Shown: positions 35,101 to 46,703, numbered from the stretch's first letter. The stretch is DNA of 64,000 bases from Hygrocybe punicea (GCA_963556145.1 OY744471.1:2349590-2413589), one strand, 5' to 3'. Notes: generated by a model from the sequence alone, not told the origin. A program made the numbers and translations.

Positions 35101-36420
35101 GTCAAAGACAGGTCTGTTGTGCGACGAATGAGAGGATACTACTCATGGTATGTGCACAAGATATGTGATCCACATCATATTCCTATTATGAAGACGGCAT
35201 ATGGAAATACCCAGCGGCATTTGCGAGAATCATACGAGAATTCACCGGAATCGTCTCGCCCACGACTTGCACCTCTCAATGTCCGACTCCCCATCAAGCC
35301 ACGACTTGCAGTTGCTCCAGATCAGGATCCAGTTGCTGCTGATTCAACGCTCTCAACACCTTTTTTGTCATCCCCCCCAGCATCAGTGATAGATATCAAT
35401 TCTGAAGAGCCTAATGCTGTTGCTGCTAATGTCAGACAGTCAGGATCAAAGCGAAAGGCTCTTTCTCCTGTGACCGAACAGTTGGATGACTCCCATCTTC
35501 CTGAAGCAGATGACACTGTAGAGATTGAGAATGATGATGGCTCAGAGTATGAGATTGAATCTATCCAGGAGGTTGCAATAATTGATGTAAGTATCGTCTG
35601 GATTCTTTCACTTACTCATTACTATTTCCTTTTGTAACTGAAACTCTTTGTTTAGGGGATTCCCCAATGGCGTCTAAGATTCAAGGGATACGGACCATCT
35701 GAGGACTTGTGGTATGAGCATAAGGGAATTGTGTATGTGTTTCTTTTATTCCATACCAATATCTTTGTAATCTTTTGGATTTAGAAAATCTGCTCCCTGC
35801 CTTCTCAAGGAGTTTTATAGGAATCCCCAGAACAATGTTCGTCCCTTACATGAACTGGTGTCATCAGCTGGGTCCGATGATGATAGCGACACTTTGGATG
35901 AGGATTGGGTTGACGACCAAGACCCAAAGCCAAAGAATACATCTTCTGCACGCCCTCAACCCGACATCATAACTGACCCACCCACAAAGCAACCAAGTTC
36001 CTCTGTAACTACGGGCATGCTTGTTATGCCTGTGGTTTCACAGTTTCTCGGTCCTGTGCCTGATACGTCCTTCAAGATGCTCGATATACTTCTTGATGTG
36101 GCCAGACTCCAAGAGGAAGCTATTGCGCTGGATGCTGGTCAGAACCTTGTTGGCAAGCCTATGGATTCCAATACCATTGTCAAGCTTCTTCGTGATCGTC
36201 TTGACCTTGACAATCAGGTCACAGCATTTATGGAACTTGCATCAGAATCAAAGTACACCAACGTATCACCAAATGATGAAGCCACCCTAATTTTGGAACA
36301 GATCGTTGGCTCAGTCGATATTCTCCCTGCCCTGATGGTGGAATCTGAAAAACTGCATTTTCTCCAAAGAGCTATCCAGTGGCAGATGTGTCGTTCCTAC
36401 TTGGTGTTCTGTCAGTGGTA
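32170..36420 (+). pseudogene. TET/JBP-like 2OG-Fe(II) dioxygenase with C-terminal chromodomain, interrupted and 3'-truncated
   Basis: A plus-strand gene. A possible first exon starts at 32170 (MDLSDLINVEMCEQNAQ), but its join to the next exon is uncertain. The coding series is clear from about 32450. The dioxygenase core has an HxD (GRLHTDRND, about 34435), a strand-rich segment across a GTACAT..CATAG intron, the distal histidine in FKGQDLHGGEKP (about 34660) and a candidate 2OG-binding arginine in QNRVGMVVYP (about 34775). HxD with HGG is typical of TET/JBP enzymes, which oxidise methylated pyrimidines. After a low-complexity linker comes a chromodomain-like stretch (YEIESIQEVAI, then QWRLRFKGYGPSEDLWYE, then APCLLKEFYRN), spanning two introns (35587-35656; about 35734-35785). 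A family A element splits the gene at 33266. A Helitron 3' end cuts it at 36420 after FCQWY. Intact, it could oxidise DNA at chromatin marked by histone methylation (inference). Confidence 0.7.
33266..34329 (-). mobile_element. Family A element, copy A5, inside the dioxygenase gene (1064 bp)
   Basis: The 3' hairpin end is at 33266 and the 5' palindromic end at 34329. Deleting it joins TTTTGGGATAA to CAATGTGCCTGG and restores the dioxygenase frame (WIFWDN then NVPGFGG) with no duplicated or lost base. The three CACATGTG units are at about 33900-34085. The last translated residues before the stop (LFSGPVLRMA) are the hairpin and recur at 19262 and 50763. Confidence 0.92.
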
Positions 36421-39400
36421 CTAGTGGGGTGTGGGCCATTGCTTTGCATGGCATGTTACTCATCCCTTCTTTTAGCAAGAGAACACATATTAAGATTGAG
36501 CATATATAAACAGTACAGCATTATTACCATTACATGACAATAAATTAATATTTGAAAAGTCATCTATATCACCTTCATTAATACAAATTGATCTGGTTGA
36601 TATACCATCATGAAACCATACCATACTGTTGATGAATATGCGGGCAGTAAAATGTGCATCACCAAAGTACACAATTCCTCTCAATGTGTAAGCAGTGGAT
36701 ATGTCATCAATTGACAAGTTTATAACTTGACTAATTATTAAATTCTCAATAGAGTCAACTGTAAACATGATTAGAGGTGGAATTTTGTTAAATGCAATAA
36801 ATTTAGTAATCTCTCCCCAACACAATTGACATTTGTGCCGTTGTCTATTAACTATGATTTGAGCAAGACATGTTGAGATTGTTCCAGAAAATGAATATGA
36901 ACAATGAAAGATGGCGTCACATCTATCATTTTCCAGAATGGTTATGTTTTCACAATTGATACATTTAAGACAAGTTGAAGTCATTGGTTCATTTGCTTTC
37001 ATTATATAATGGGCCAAATCACTTATGGCAATGCCAACTTGACCATAAGGAAATATTTCGGGTTTATCTTGATGCAATAAATGTCTGATTGTATTTCTAA
37101 CTGTTTCTAAATCTGTTGTGTGATTCTTGGATCGTTTGAATCCTAAGCTCAAAATCTTTAATATTTCATTGATGCTATTGAATCTTTTTTTCCAACTTGA
37201 TGGATCTTCATTCCATATTGCTAGTAATATTGTAAAGAGTGAATCATAAGCACAGCTCCAATCTTCCGCATCCCATATAAACCCTTTTGGTTCATTTAAT
37301 TCAATAGTACTTGTTTTTCGTCTTTTTTTCACTATGGAAGATGAACTTACAACTTGTTGTAATTTTCGTTTTTTATTTTGCAATACATTGGCTGTGGAAT
37401 TTTTATGAGTGACAGTGATTGGAACAGTTCCTTTTGCAGGAACAAAGTTGAGGTTTCTGAAATCTGCCTTTTGATTTTTGTTCATAGGTTTAATTAATTG
37501 CCATGGAGAGGGCTGTGTTGTGTATTGATTTAGTTGCTCCGTGGCTTTCCATGTGATAGCATGATGAATTTTTTTTGGAATATATGACTTTCCTTTCCAT
37601 TTTCTAAATTGATCAATGATAGAATTTCGCTGATCTCCCTTGACATGGTCTGGTAAGAGTCCTTGATATTTCAGTTTGGTAATCTCATCAAGCAGTTCTA
37701 ATTCTCTGAATTCCTGCCTGAGATATCCAGAAGCACCCCCAGTAATTACTTTAGGATCAAAGCCTTGCATGATGATAGTTCCTGCTGCAGAAGCACTTCT
37801 TGATAAGCAAGTATAATAGGATTGGTGGTTTCTACAACTACTGAGGTCAACTACATTGTTAGGACGAGTACGTCCTTGACATGCATAATCAGTCATTGCA
37901 AAATTAGGTAGTACCAACACTTGTTCTCTTGACAAAGATATCACATCATCATTGGGTAATGAGCACATGGTGGAAGTGACATGTTTTGTAATCGGCACAA
38001 CATTTTCAGGAAGTCCTTCTATGTTAATTTTTTTTGGAGGATTCAATAATCTGACAAATAAAGTGTCCAGTACAGTTTGTTGCTCAGGACCTATTGCACT
38101 CTGCCAACTCACAACTATGCCCTCTGCTCCTTTGGTAATGCAGCACTCTGTTGCATCATTGTTCCTCAGCATCACTGGCATGCCTACACATAAGTCCAAT
38201 CTTCCTGGTATATGATCAGAGGATGATGCATGTGGTTGGCTCCAAAGTAGCTTTTGGAGTGAAGGTTCCAATATCTTTGTGTGTCGAATAGGATCCAAAA
38301 TTGTTGACATGTGATGAGATTTTCTTTTGCTATTGGAACTAGTAGGATCATTCCATCTGTCTATGGAATAGAATGATGTTAATGGTCTTTTATTTTCAGC
38401 AGCAAAACGTTGAATACCAAGTTCATTGATTTTGTCTTTTTGTGCATTCAATGCAGTTATAACTGACACATTCCTGAATTTCTTTTGGGCTAATTTTGGA
38501 TCATTTGGACCTTTTCCTGCAACACGAGTACGAAGAAATGCAATATCTTTGGGAGTACATGCTTTGTATCTCATGTTTTCCAAAGCAAGCCTCAGTTGGA
38601 CATCTTCTTCTGACTGATTGGTTTGTCTCATATTTTCACGTAATATAACAACTGTTGTTATTTGATGCCAAAGAGCTTTGCCTATAGCCGCTTCCTGATT
38701 TGCTATAGTTTGACTGGAATTGATTTGGACACCAACGGTTCCAGAGTATAAAGGAGTACTACTCATAGCTGATGGAAGTTGGCCAAAATCTCCTGCAAAT
38801 ATCATATTAATGCCACCAAAGGGTTCATCATAAACACCACGTGCTTTTGCACACTGAGCACTGATTTTATACATATCTCTGCAAGATAACATTGACACCT
38901 CATCAATGAAAATGTAATCCACACCATCAAGATTGGCACGTACTTGTGCAAGGGAACGAGATGATCCTCCCTGATTAATTCCAAGAATGGAGTGATATGT
39001 GGATCCATTTACAAGGGTAGCAGCACCACCGGTTGGTGCAAGAACCACAAATCGATGATTTTCGTTGTGTTTACCAAAAAAACTAGTCAATGCTTTGATG
39101 ACTTGTGATTTCCCTGTGCCTGCCATCCCACCAAGATACATGCGTAGCTTATCAGAACCGTTAATCAAGGTAGAGTGATTCGCAATGATATGAAATGCTC
39201 TCTTTTGGTCAGTGTTCAACTTGTAATCATTGATAGTTACATCAATAAGATGACGATCAGCTCTGTTTGCAGGAATAAACATATGGTTGATGTATGCTGC
39301 ATCCACTATCTTGACATCATTATATTGAAAATTTCCCAATTTATTTATGGTTGCTGTGTTTGTTGGTAAATTTTTATTTCTGTCATCGATGATTTCCTTT

Positions 39401-41119
39401 TTCTTTGCAAGGACTGCAGTTCTCCACAATTTTGCTGATTGTACTACAGGTGGTTCTATAGGTATCAACGGTCCTATATCTGGGGTACCATCAATACAAT
39501 CATTGAGCCACCCTGACCTTTTCAAAGTTCTTTCAGCTATCAGCATTTGATCTTTCCTCTTTTGTCCTTTTTGACCAAGTTTCAGGAGTATTTCCGTGTC
39601 ATTATTGTCTTCATCAATATTGTTGTTGAAGTCGTCGCCATTAAATGCAAATTCAGCATTGTGCATGTCATCCAGTTCATCAAGACCATTTGAGGTCGCC
39701 CATGAATACCTTATATCTGCAGTATTATTCTTCTGACGTTTAGCAGAGAAATCATCTCTTGCATCCAAACACTCATACCGCAGACCAAAGTATTTCATGA
39801 TCTCCAGCTCTCTTTTAGAAAACTCATGGTCTATAAAAGCATTATCCCATGTTTGAAATTTACATTTGAGTTCTTTGCCACTTCTCCATGGCTTGAAAAA
39901 CGTTAACATTGTACAACAATAATATTCTCGATCACCACAGTCAGCCCTTGGCAAAGTGTTTGGAATAAAATTAGAAACTATGAAAGGATCATCCCCTTTC
40001 ATTTTGGCATGGTGGGTAAGATATTGTGGATGATTGGGATGTAAAGTATAATCATTTTCAAATTTTGTCAATTTATTAAGATCAACTTCATTTGTTTTAT
40101 CAGCTATTTCTGTGCCTGCATGTCTATTCAAACTATCAGGTTTTGGAATTTCATCTATCTCCATGAGTATATCATTATCAACGACATCAGACAAGTTGTC
40201 ATCACTGGAATAGTCAACATTAGTAGGTTCAGTGCAAGAGTCAGACAAATCATCACAGCCTAGATTGTCAAAAATTTGGTTTTGCACTGGTTCTTTTCTG
40301 GCCCTTTTGGTCTTTGTTTTGGTGCATCTTTTCTTTGGTTCCATAGTGGCAAGACGTATCCAGTCATACAGTGATACATTATCATACAAGGCGGGTCTGA
40401 ACATATAATTATTTACTTTGGAAAGTCCAATGTATGCGCCATTATTCTTACCAATAACAACCTTTTGTGCATTATTTTGGTCTTCACATATATTAGGAAT
40501 TTCTTCATCAGACCATGCACTGATAACCTCTTTAACATAAGATCTCCAAAAGAATGGCACGAATTTATGACTGGTGTAGTGATCAGGATTTCCAAGGACA
40601 TATAATGAAGCCATTGGAGCACCAATTTCCATTTTGGAGGTGAGTGAATTGACTATTTGTGTAAACAGCTTTCTGACTTTGTCTTTTCTTTTCAGGTCGC
40701 CACCAATCATTTCGGAATTCTTATCAAAAATACTTTTTATCACTTCAAAAATGCTATAGGTCTTCAAGGAGAATTTTGTAATATAATCTGTTATGTATGC
40801 AACTATGGCCTTTATAGCAGTACCTGATAATAAGCTGGTCACATCAGAATTGCATCGTAGCATATATGTAACTTCAGGTGTCACCGTGTTCATCCAAGGT
40901 TCACCATGCTTGAGGTTGAGAGCACCAGTGTTAGGTTCTACAAAAGTTTGTTGAAAGATATCACGGGGAAATCGTCGTTTACATTCACCTTTCGAATTAA
41001 GACAGTATGGCTTTTTTTTGCCATCATGCCTGTTATGTACATTTAATCGCAATAAAAGATCATCTACAACATCTTGAAACCTTTGCCACCATGTTGATCT
41101 TTTGTTGTGATATTGACAA
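36421..41119 (-). mobile_element. Autonomous-type Helitron, copy 1, 5'-truncated
   Basis: On the minus strand the 3' end has the hairpin GCCATGCAAAGCAATGGC and the tail CCACACCCCACTAG, followed by T. CTAG with a following T is the canonical Helitron 3' end. The stop codon of the helicase lies only 69 bases before the terminus. The 5' side is cut at 41119 by a hAT-like end, so the Rep start and 5' terminus are missing. The element is inserted in the dioxygenase gene. Confidence 0.85.
36490..41119 (-). CDS. Helitron Rep (partial) - Pif1-like helicase - USP-like cysteine protease
   Basis: An uninterrupted frame of about 1543 codons, open to the 5' side (residues 1-36 of the longer reading frame come from the hAT-like sequence). 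Numbered from that frame's first Met at 41226: a Rep C-terminal part with RCNSDVTSLLSGTAIKA and the two-tyrosine motif AIVAYITDYITK (about 140-147); PDHYTSHKF; an acidic linker; then a Pif1-type SF1 helicase with Walker A (GMAGTGKSQVIKAL, about 697), Walker B (DYIFIDEVSML, about 770), AGDFGQLPS, FAMTDYACQGRT and SRSASAAGTI. The C-terminal 270 residues have a catalytic Cys (WSCAYDSLFTILL, about 1324), CxxC pairs (CLKCINC; CQLC), His (FGDAHFTARIF, about 1525) and Asp (VWFHDGI, about 1537), in the order of a ubiquitin-specific (USP/USPL1-like) protease. The HUH part of Rep is missing. It is the best-preserved copy here and would have been the rolling-circle transposase. Confidence 0.85.
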
Positions 41120-41290
41120 TAGTGATGCCGAAGTTCGGTTCGGTTCGGTTTTTTCGGTTTTTTGAAAAACCTGAACCGAAACCGCCGGTTCGGTTCAGCA
41201 AAATGACGAACCAAAACCAAAACCACTTCAAACCGTTTTTTAGCGTTCGGTTCGCGTTCAAACCCGGTTCAAACGCCGAACCGATTTGAT
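41120..41290 (+). mobile_element. Truncated hAT-like element end
   Basis: It starts TAGTGATGCCGAAGTTCGG, close to the terminal repeat of the complete hAT-like element at 48358-49387 (TAGTGTTGCCGTAGTTCGG). It continues with the same GGTTCGGTTC-type sequence and its inverted complements. No matching right end or 8-bp repeat of the left flank (ATTGACAA) is found, so it is truncated near 41290. It removes the start of the Helitron gene. Confidence 0.7.
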
Positions 41291-41388
41291 TTAAAGCTTC
41301 TCCTACCTGTCAGCTTCATTTTGATCCCCTGATCATCCAAAACGGTCAAGTATTGAGTGAGTTATGGTTAAAATAACTTTTATTCACA

Positions 41389-41958
41389 ATGGGAGGACAT
41401 CTCTTGAATGATAATTATCTCATTCAACTCGTCGAACTACATATGAACAAACCACTGATCGACCAGATCTATACCGGTATGCAAATCCCAACCACCGTCG
41501 AAGAATGGCGTACGCAGACGGTTCAATTGGACCAACAATGGCGACGCCGTCAGGATCAGATACGATCCATGAACTCATCCGTAAAAACACGATACAATCC
41601 AAACACAGCAACCGCATCGACAACTCCCCGGCCACAACAAACATCAACACCTCGTCCACAGTCGGAATCTGTCCTGATGGACGTCGATACACGACGAACG
41701 CAACCTCGACAACAAACGTTTACTCGTTTGACGGACGAACAATGGTTGGATTTCATGAAAAAAGGAATCTGTTTTAAATGTCGACAACCCGGACACATCT
41801 CGCGCAACTGTCCGGAACAACAAGGACGGCAACAGATTCGTTCTATGGAAACCGTTCAACAAACTCCGAGACAACAACAAGACGATGGCAAAGACGCTCG
41901 GATTGCCGCATTGATGGATGAGTTGGCAGCGATGAAGTTGAAGCAAGAGGGTTTTTAA
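41389..41958 (+). CDS. gag: Gag C-terminal part with CCHC zinc knuckle
   Basis: The frame starts at a Met at 41389, which is internal to a normal Gag. The first 55 residues (LIQLVELHMNKPLIDQIYTG) resemble the end of a capsid domain. A polar, Q/T-rich linker follows, then the zinc knuckle CFKCRQPGHISRNC (residues about 127-140), which binds RNA. It ends in TAA at 41956-41958 directly after a GGGTTTT slippery sequence, beyond which the -1 frame continues into pol. The N-terminal capsid half is missing. Confidence 0.88.
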   Translation: MGGHLLNDNYLIQLVELHMNKPLIDQIYTGMQIPTTVEEWRTQTVQLDQQWRRRQDQIRSMNSSVKTRYNPNTATASTTPRPQQTSTPRPQSESVLMDVDTRRTQPRQQTFTRLTDEQWLDFMKKGICFKCRQPGHISRNCPEQQGRQQIRSMETVQQTPRQQQDDGKDARIAALMDELAAMKLKQEGF

Positions 41959-44900
41959 GAAAGCGACGTGAAGTACAGGAGGCCACGATCGCACAACTCA
42001 AGGAAGATGTACACGTATGCAAACAATTTAATGGTGTATTTTCCAAACTCAAAGACCTCCGCAATGACCTGAGACAACAACCGAAAGAACAACCAGAAAC
42101 AAGACCGAAACAGGAAAGTAACACGTGGCGAGATACCCATGTTACAGCTGATGAAGACAAAACAGCGAAGAAGAAAACGACGGTCGAATCCGAATTCAAT
42201 GCCATGGAAACGATTGTGGCTATCCGATCGACCACAATGAGTTATGCCCTCGACCTCCTGCTTGATTACGATGTATACGGTCAATGGACCAAGAAGATTT
42301 CACCGGGTCTGGTACTTTCTCTCAATCGTCGTTCGATTGACGAAGCAGTTCAATGGTTGGTACAAAACATGCCTCAGGATTCGCCACAAGAACCACGAAC
42401 TCTCGAACCAATACGAGCAGTAACACAGAAAGATTCTGAACTCCGTATGGCGTTACTCGTTCATGGTTTCGTCTCGGTCACTCAAGATGGTCGTCAATAT
42501 CCCATGACCAGTTTGATCGATTGTGGTTGTACGATCTGTGCAATCGATATCGGCTACGTTAAAGCACATAATATTCCCACGAAACCATACGTGAACCCGT
42601 TTAACTCGTATATGAGCGATGGGACACAACCGAAAACAGGACAGATCACTGAATATTGCGAATTGCAAATGCGACTTGGGGATCATCAAGAATTACTTCG
42701 TTTCGTGGTAACAACGTTAGCGAAAATGGACATCTTCCTCGGATACGACTGGCTCAGAAAACATAACCCAGAAATTGATTGGCGCGAAAACGAGATCAAG
42801 TTCTTGCGATGTCTTTCGGGCTGTGGCAAACCATCAACGATACGGTCAACCGAATTCAATACTGTGGTCTGGGAACGACCACTTTGGTTCGATCAAGTGA
42901 TGGAAGAAACGATGAGCCCAGCGCATTTTTGTTCATTCATGACCAAGTCAACAGAACTCGCGATTGAAGCACAGAAACAACAGAAGGAGAAATCATTCGA
43001 AGAACTAGTCCCCGAAACGTATCATGAATATCGCGATGTTTTCGAACCCTCTGGTTTTGATGAGTTACCAGCACGGAAACCTTGGGATCATGCAATTACC
43101 CTGAAGCCGGATGCACCAGATCACCACGACTGCAAGCTATATCCGTTATCTCCTATTGAAAAACAAGACCTCAACAAGTTTCTCGATGACAATCTCAAAA
43201 CAGGATGAATTCGACCGTCGAAATCACCTTATGCATCCCCTTTCTTCTTTGTATCGAAGAAGGACGCTGCCGAACGACGACCAATACAGGACTACCGCTG
43301 GTTAAATTCATGGACGGTCGATGACAAGTATCCATTACCGTTGATTAACGACATCATCAATCAACTTGCTGAAGCAAAATTCTTCACAAAACTCGATGTT
43401 CGGTGGGGTTTCAATAATGTTCGGATCAAAGAAGGCGATGAACACAAAGCTGCTTTCCTAACCCCGAAAGGTCTTTTTGAACCAACTGTGATGTTCTTCG
43501 GGTTGAAGAATTCACCACCAACGTTCCAACGGCTGATGAACCATGTCTTTCGTTATGAAATCCGCGAAGGCTGGCTTTTGGTGTACATGGATGATATCCT
43601 GATCTTCTCAAAATCACTGGAGGAAAATCAACAACGCACGAAACAAGTCCTGAAAATCTTTCGGGAAAACAACTTATTCCTGAAACCCAAGAAATGTACA
43701 TTCGATAAACCAAAAGTCGACTATCTCGGCCTTATCGTTGGTGACGGACAAGTCCAAATGGATCCCGTTAAAACCAACGCAATTACAGCTTGGCCAGTTC
43801 CTACAAATCTCACCGAATTACAACGGTTTATCGGTTTTCTGAATTTCTATCGTCGTTTCGTCGAAAACTTTTCCCAAATCGCTGCTCCTCTACATAGGTT
43901 AACAGGAAAAGCAAAATGGGATTGGACAGAAGAACAACAGAACGCATTCGATCGATTAAAGACAATCATCACAACCGATCCTGTCCTTGTCCTACCCATA
44001 CCCGATAAGAAATTCATCATCGAATGTGATGCCTCCGATTATGCCATAGGTGCTATTTTGTCACAAGAACAATCCGATGGACTTTTTCGACCTGTCGCAT
44101 ATATGTCGACGACAATGTCGCCAGCAGAACGTAACTATCAAATCTTCGACAAGGAATTGCTTGCAATCATACGAAGTTTTGAGGAATGGCGTCACTTCCT
44201 TCTCGGAACAAAAGAACAGGTTGATGTTTTCACCGATCATCGAAATCTTGAATATTACCGAAAACCACAAGACCTCACAAGGCGACAAGCACGATGGATT
44301 GCATTCTTGCAAGATTACAATTGCCGCTTGTTGTATAGAAAAGGATCTCAAAACAAAAAAGCCGACCTCCTTTCCCGACGTGTTGATCACAAGCCAAAAG
44401 AAATGGATAATAAAGGTATGATTGGTCTTCCTAACTCATTGTTTATCCCACCAGAACAAGCAATCCGACAAATATTGCACACTTCTCCTACGAACGATAA
44501 CATTATTGCCCTCCATCACGACAATCCCACCGCCGGTCATCCTGGCCGTGACAAAACAATCGAGTTGATTTCACGGACAACAACATGGCCAACTATACGC
44601 GAAGATGTGGAACGTTATATCAATGGTTGTACGGGATGTCAACAGAATAAACCACGACGTGGAAAACAACTTGGACAACTTTTCCCACATGACGTACCAC
44701 CCTATAACTGGCATACAATTTCTGTCGACATGATTGGTCCCCTACCGGAGTCACATGGCTTTGACGCCATTCTGGTTGTTGTCGATAAGCGGTCGAAACA
44801 TCCCATATTTATTGCCACAAATACGACATTGACTTCGGAAGGATGGGCACGACTATTCCGTGATCATGTCTTCAAGCGTTTTGGCATGCCACGCTTTGTC

Positions 44901-46241
44901 ATCTCCGATCGCGGTTCTGTTTTCGTCTCACGGTTTATCACCGAATTATATTCCCTGATTGGTATCAAAGGACGTCCAACGACAGCATATCATCCACGTG
45001 CTGATGGACAAACGGAACGAATGAACCAAGAACTCGAAATTTTCCTTCGATTCTTCACCAATTACTGACAAGACGATTGGCATGAATGGCTTGCCCTCGC
45101 TGAATTTGCATTAGCCAATCGCGAATCTTCCGCCATCAAAACTTCCCCCTTCTTTGCAACACAGGGACAACATCTGTGGACAGGCCTCGTACCTGACATA
45201 CACACACCCATCGCAAACGAAGCTGTTCATGATTTCATTACACGAATGAAAACGATACAACAAAAGATCGGCGAAATAGCGGATGTCACGAAGCAAACAA
45301 TGAAGGATAAGTATGACAGTCATGTCAAGAAAATTGTCTTTTCCCCTGGTGACAAAGTCTGGCTAAACGGAAAGAATTTAACCACAGATCGACCTAGCAA
45401 AAAGCTCGATAATCAGCAATTCGGTCCGTTTACCGTTCTCGACAAAATCGGTTCTTCATCGTACAAACTGAAATTACCGAAAACCTGGAAAATCTTCCCC
45501 ATATTCAACGTCGCTCTCCTCTCCCCATTCCGACCTCCTTCTTCTCCCATCCAACAAAAATACCATCTTCGACCTCCCCCCGAAATCATCGACAATGATG
45601 ACCATTACGAAATAGAACATATTCTCGACTCCCGTATTCGCCGAAATAAATTATATTACTTAGTTCATTGGCTCGATTATCCCCGCGACGAAGATTCCTG
45701 GATCCCGGCATCCGAAACCACATACTGCCAGGATCTCGTCGATGACTTCCATAGATTACATCCCAGAGCTCCATCTTCTTTATCTCTCCGTTCCCTTTTT
45801 GCTCTTCCCCCTTCCGTTATCCTCCCTTTTTCTTCTTCTTCCATTTTACTTGCTATATATCCCAAAAACGCCACCCTCATCGCCAATCGTACAAAAAACC
45901 ACGAATTCCGAAAATACATCATTCCTCCTAATATCACTCACGCCTATCTTTACGAAACCGCCCCCGTCGACGCCGTCACCGCCATCATCGAAATCGCCCC
46001 CCCAATCATTGCCCCTGCCGTAATTGCCGACGTCGAAGGCATTGGTAATTCCGACTTCAACACCCATGTCAAAGTCTGTCCGTACGCTTTCCCTATCTTA
46101 CACTACTATCACCTTCCATCGCCTATCCCCTCCGCCGCCCTTTCACATGATTATGACATTTCTACTCCTCATCGTTTTTCGTTGCTTCCTTCTTCTTTCA
46201 CACGCGATCACCCCGTAAACCCCGATCACCTCGTTTATTAG
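41943..46241 (+). pseudogene. pol: Pol polyprotein: PR, RT, RNase H, IN, chromodomain (two in-frame TGA)
   Basis: One frame runs from the frameshift site to a TAG at 46239, broken only by TGA at 43206 and 45066. Domains in order: a coiled, charged linker; aspartic protease (TSLIDCGCTICAIDIGYV-like, active Asp at about 42521); RT with FTKLDVRWGFNNVRI and the YMDD box (LVYMDDILIFS, about 43590); RNase H (FIIECDASDYAIGAIL, about 44020); integrase HHCC (HPGRDK to CTGCQQNK, about 44535-44645) and core (SVDMIGPLP, then ISDRGSVF); GPF-type C-terminal segment (KLDNQQFGPFTVLDKIG); and a chromodomain (YEIEHILDSR, then YYLVHWLDYPRDEDSW, about 45605-45760). The chromodomain would steer integration to modified histones. 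Both stops can be explained by a single C-to-T or G-to-A change. Confidence 0.9.
41949..41955 (+). promoter_or_regulatory. Putative -1 ribosomal frameshift heptamer GGGTTTT
   Basis: In the gag frame the codons read GAG GGT TTT TAA, so the heptamer G GGT TTT fits the X XXY YYZ rule for -1 frameshifting. The stop follows at once, and pol is open in the -1 frame on both sides. A single-base indel would give the same picture. Confidence 0.6.
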
Positions 46242-46703
46242 TTTTGCCGGCCCTAATCTTCCCTTTCGTATATATAGTCTGTTCTCTTTTCTTTCCTTTT
46301 TTCACTCTTTGCCTTCTTCCCCCATGTCTGCCTCGAGCGTTTATCTCCCTTCTTCCCCTTATTACCGTCTCCTTCCTCCTCGCTTTCGCATCCCTCGCAC
46401 GAAACGCCGCCTCTGCGATCGTAGTGTTCGCTTCGCTGTTGACCTCATGCGACCCTCTTCCTTTGGCTCCGTTCATCCGACAACGGCTATCGCCCATCTT
46501 GGCGTTGACCCGTTCTTCGCCCCACGATCTTTCTACTCCGTACGTCCCATTGGGCCTCCCCCTCCTGCTGTCCCTCCCACCGTTCCCGTCTGGTTTACCG
46601 ATGATCCCGTCGATCCCTACCACGAATTCCTCGACTGCGCTGCCGTGTTTGATTCCGTTTTCCCTCCGGTTAATCGGGACGATTCCCCTTGTTCCGGGGG
46701 TGT
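46242..46703 (+). other. C/T-rich region between pol and the 3' LTR
   Basis: The plus strand is rich in CCC and TTC. One frame (from 46309) stays open across it and into the LTR, but I do not recognise the product. It could be an extra ORF or an untranslated spacer. A G-rich GTTCCGGGGGTGT run just before the LTR is a candidate polypurine tract. Confidence 0.4.

Noticed and set aside
41120..41226. Start of the Helitron protein at 41226
   Set aside because: The first 36 codons are sequence of the hAT-like element end (GGTTCGG repeats), not Helitron sequence; the true N-terminus is missing.
41291..41388. Possible 5' LTR of the chromovirus
   Set aside because: No TGTTACG or CGTAACA ends and no similarity to the 3' LTR at 46704-47269.
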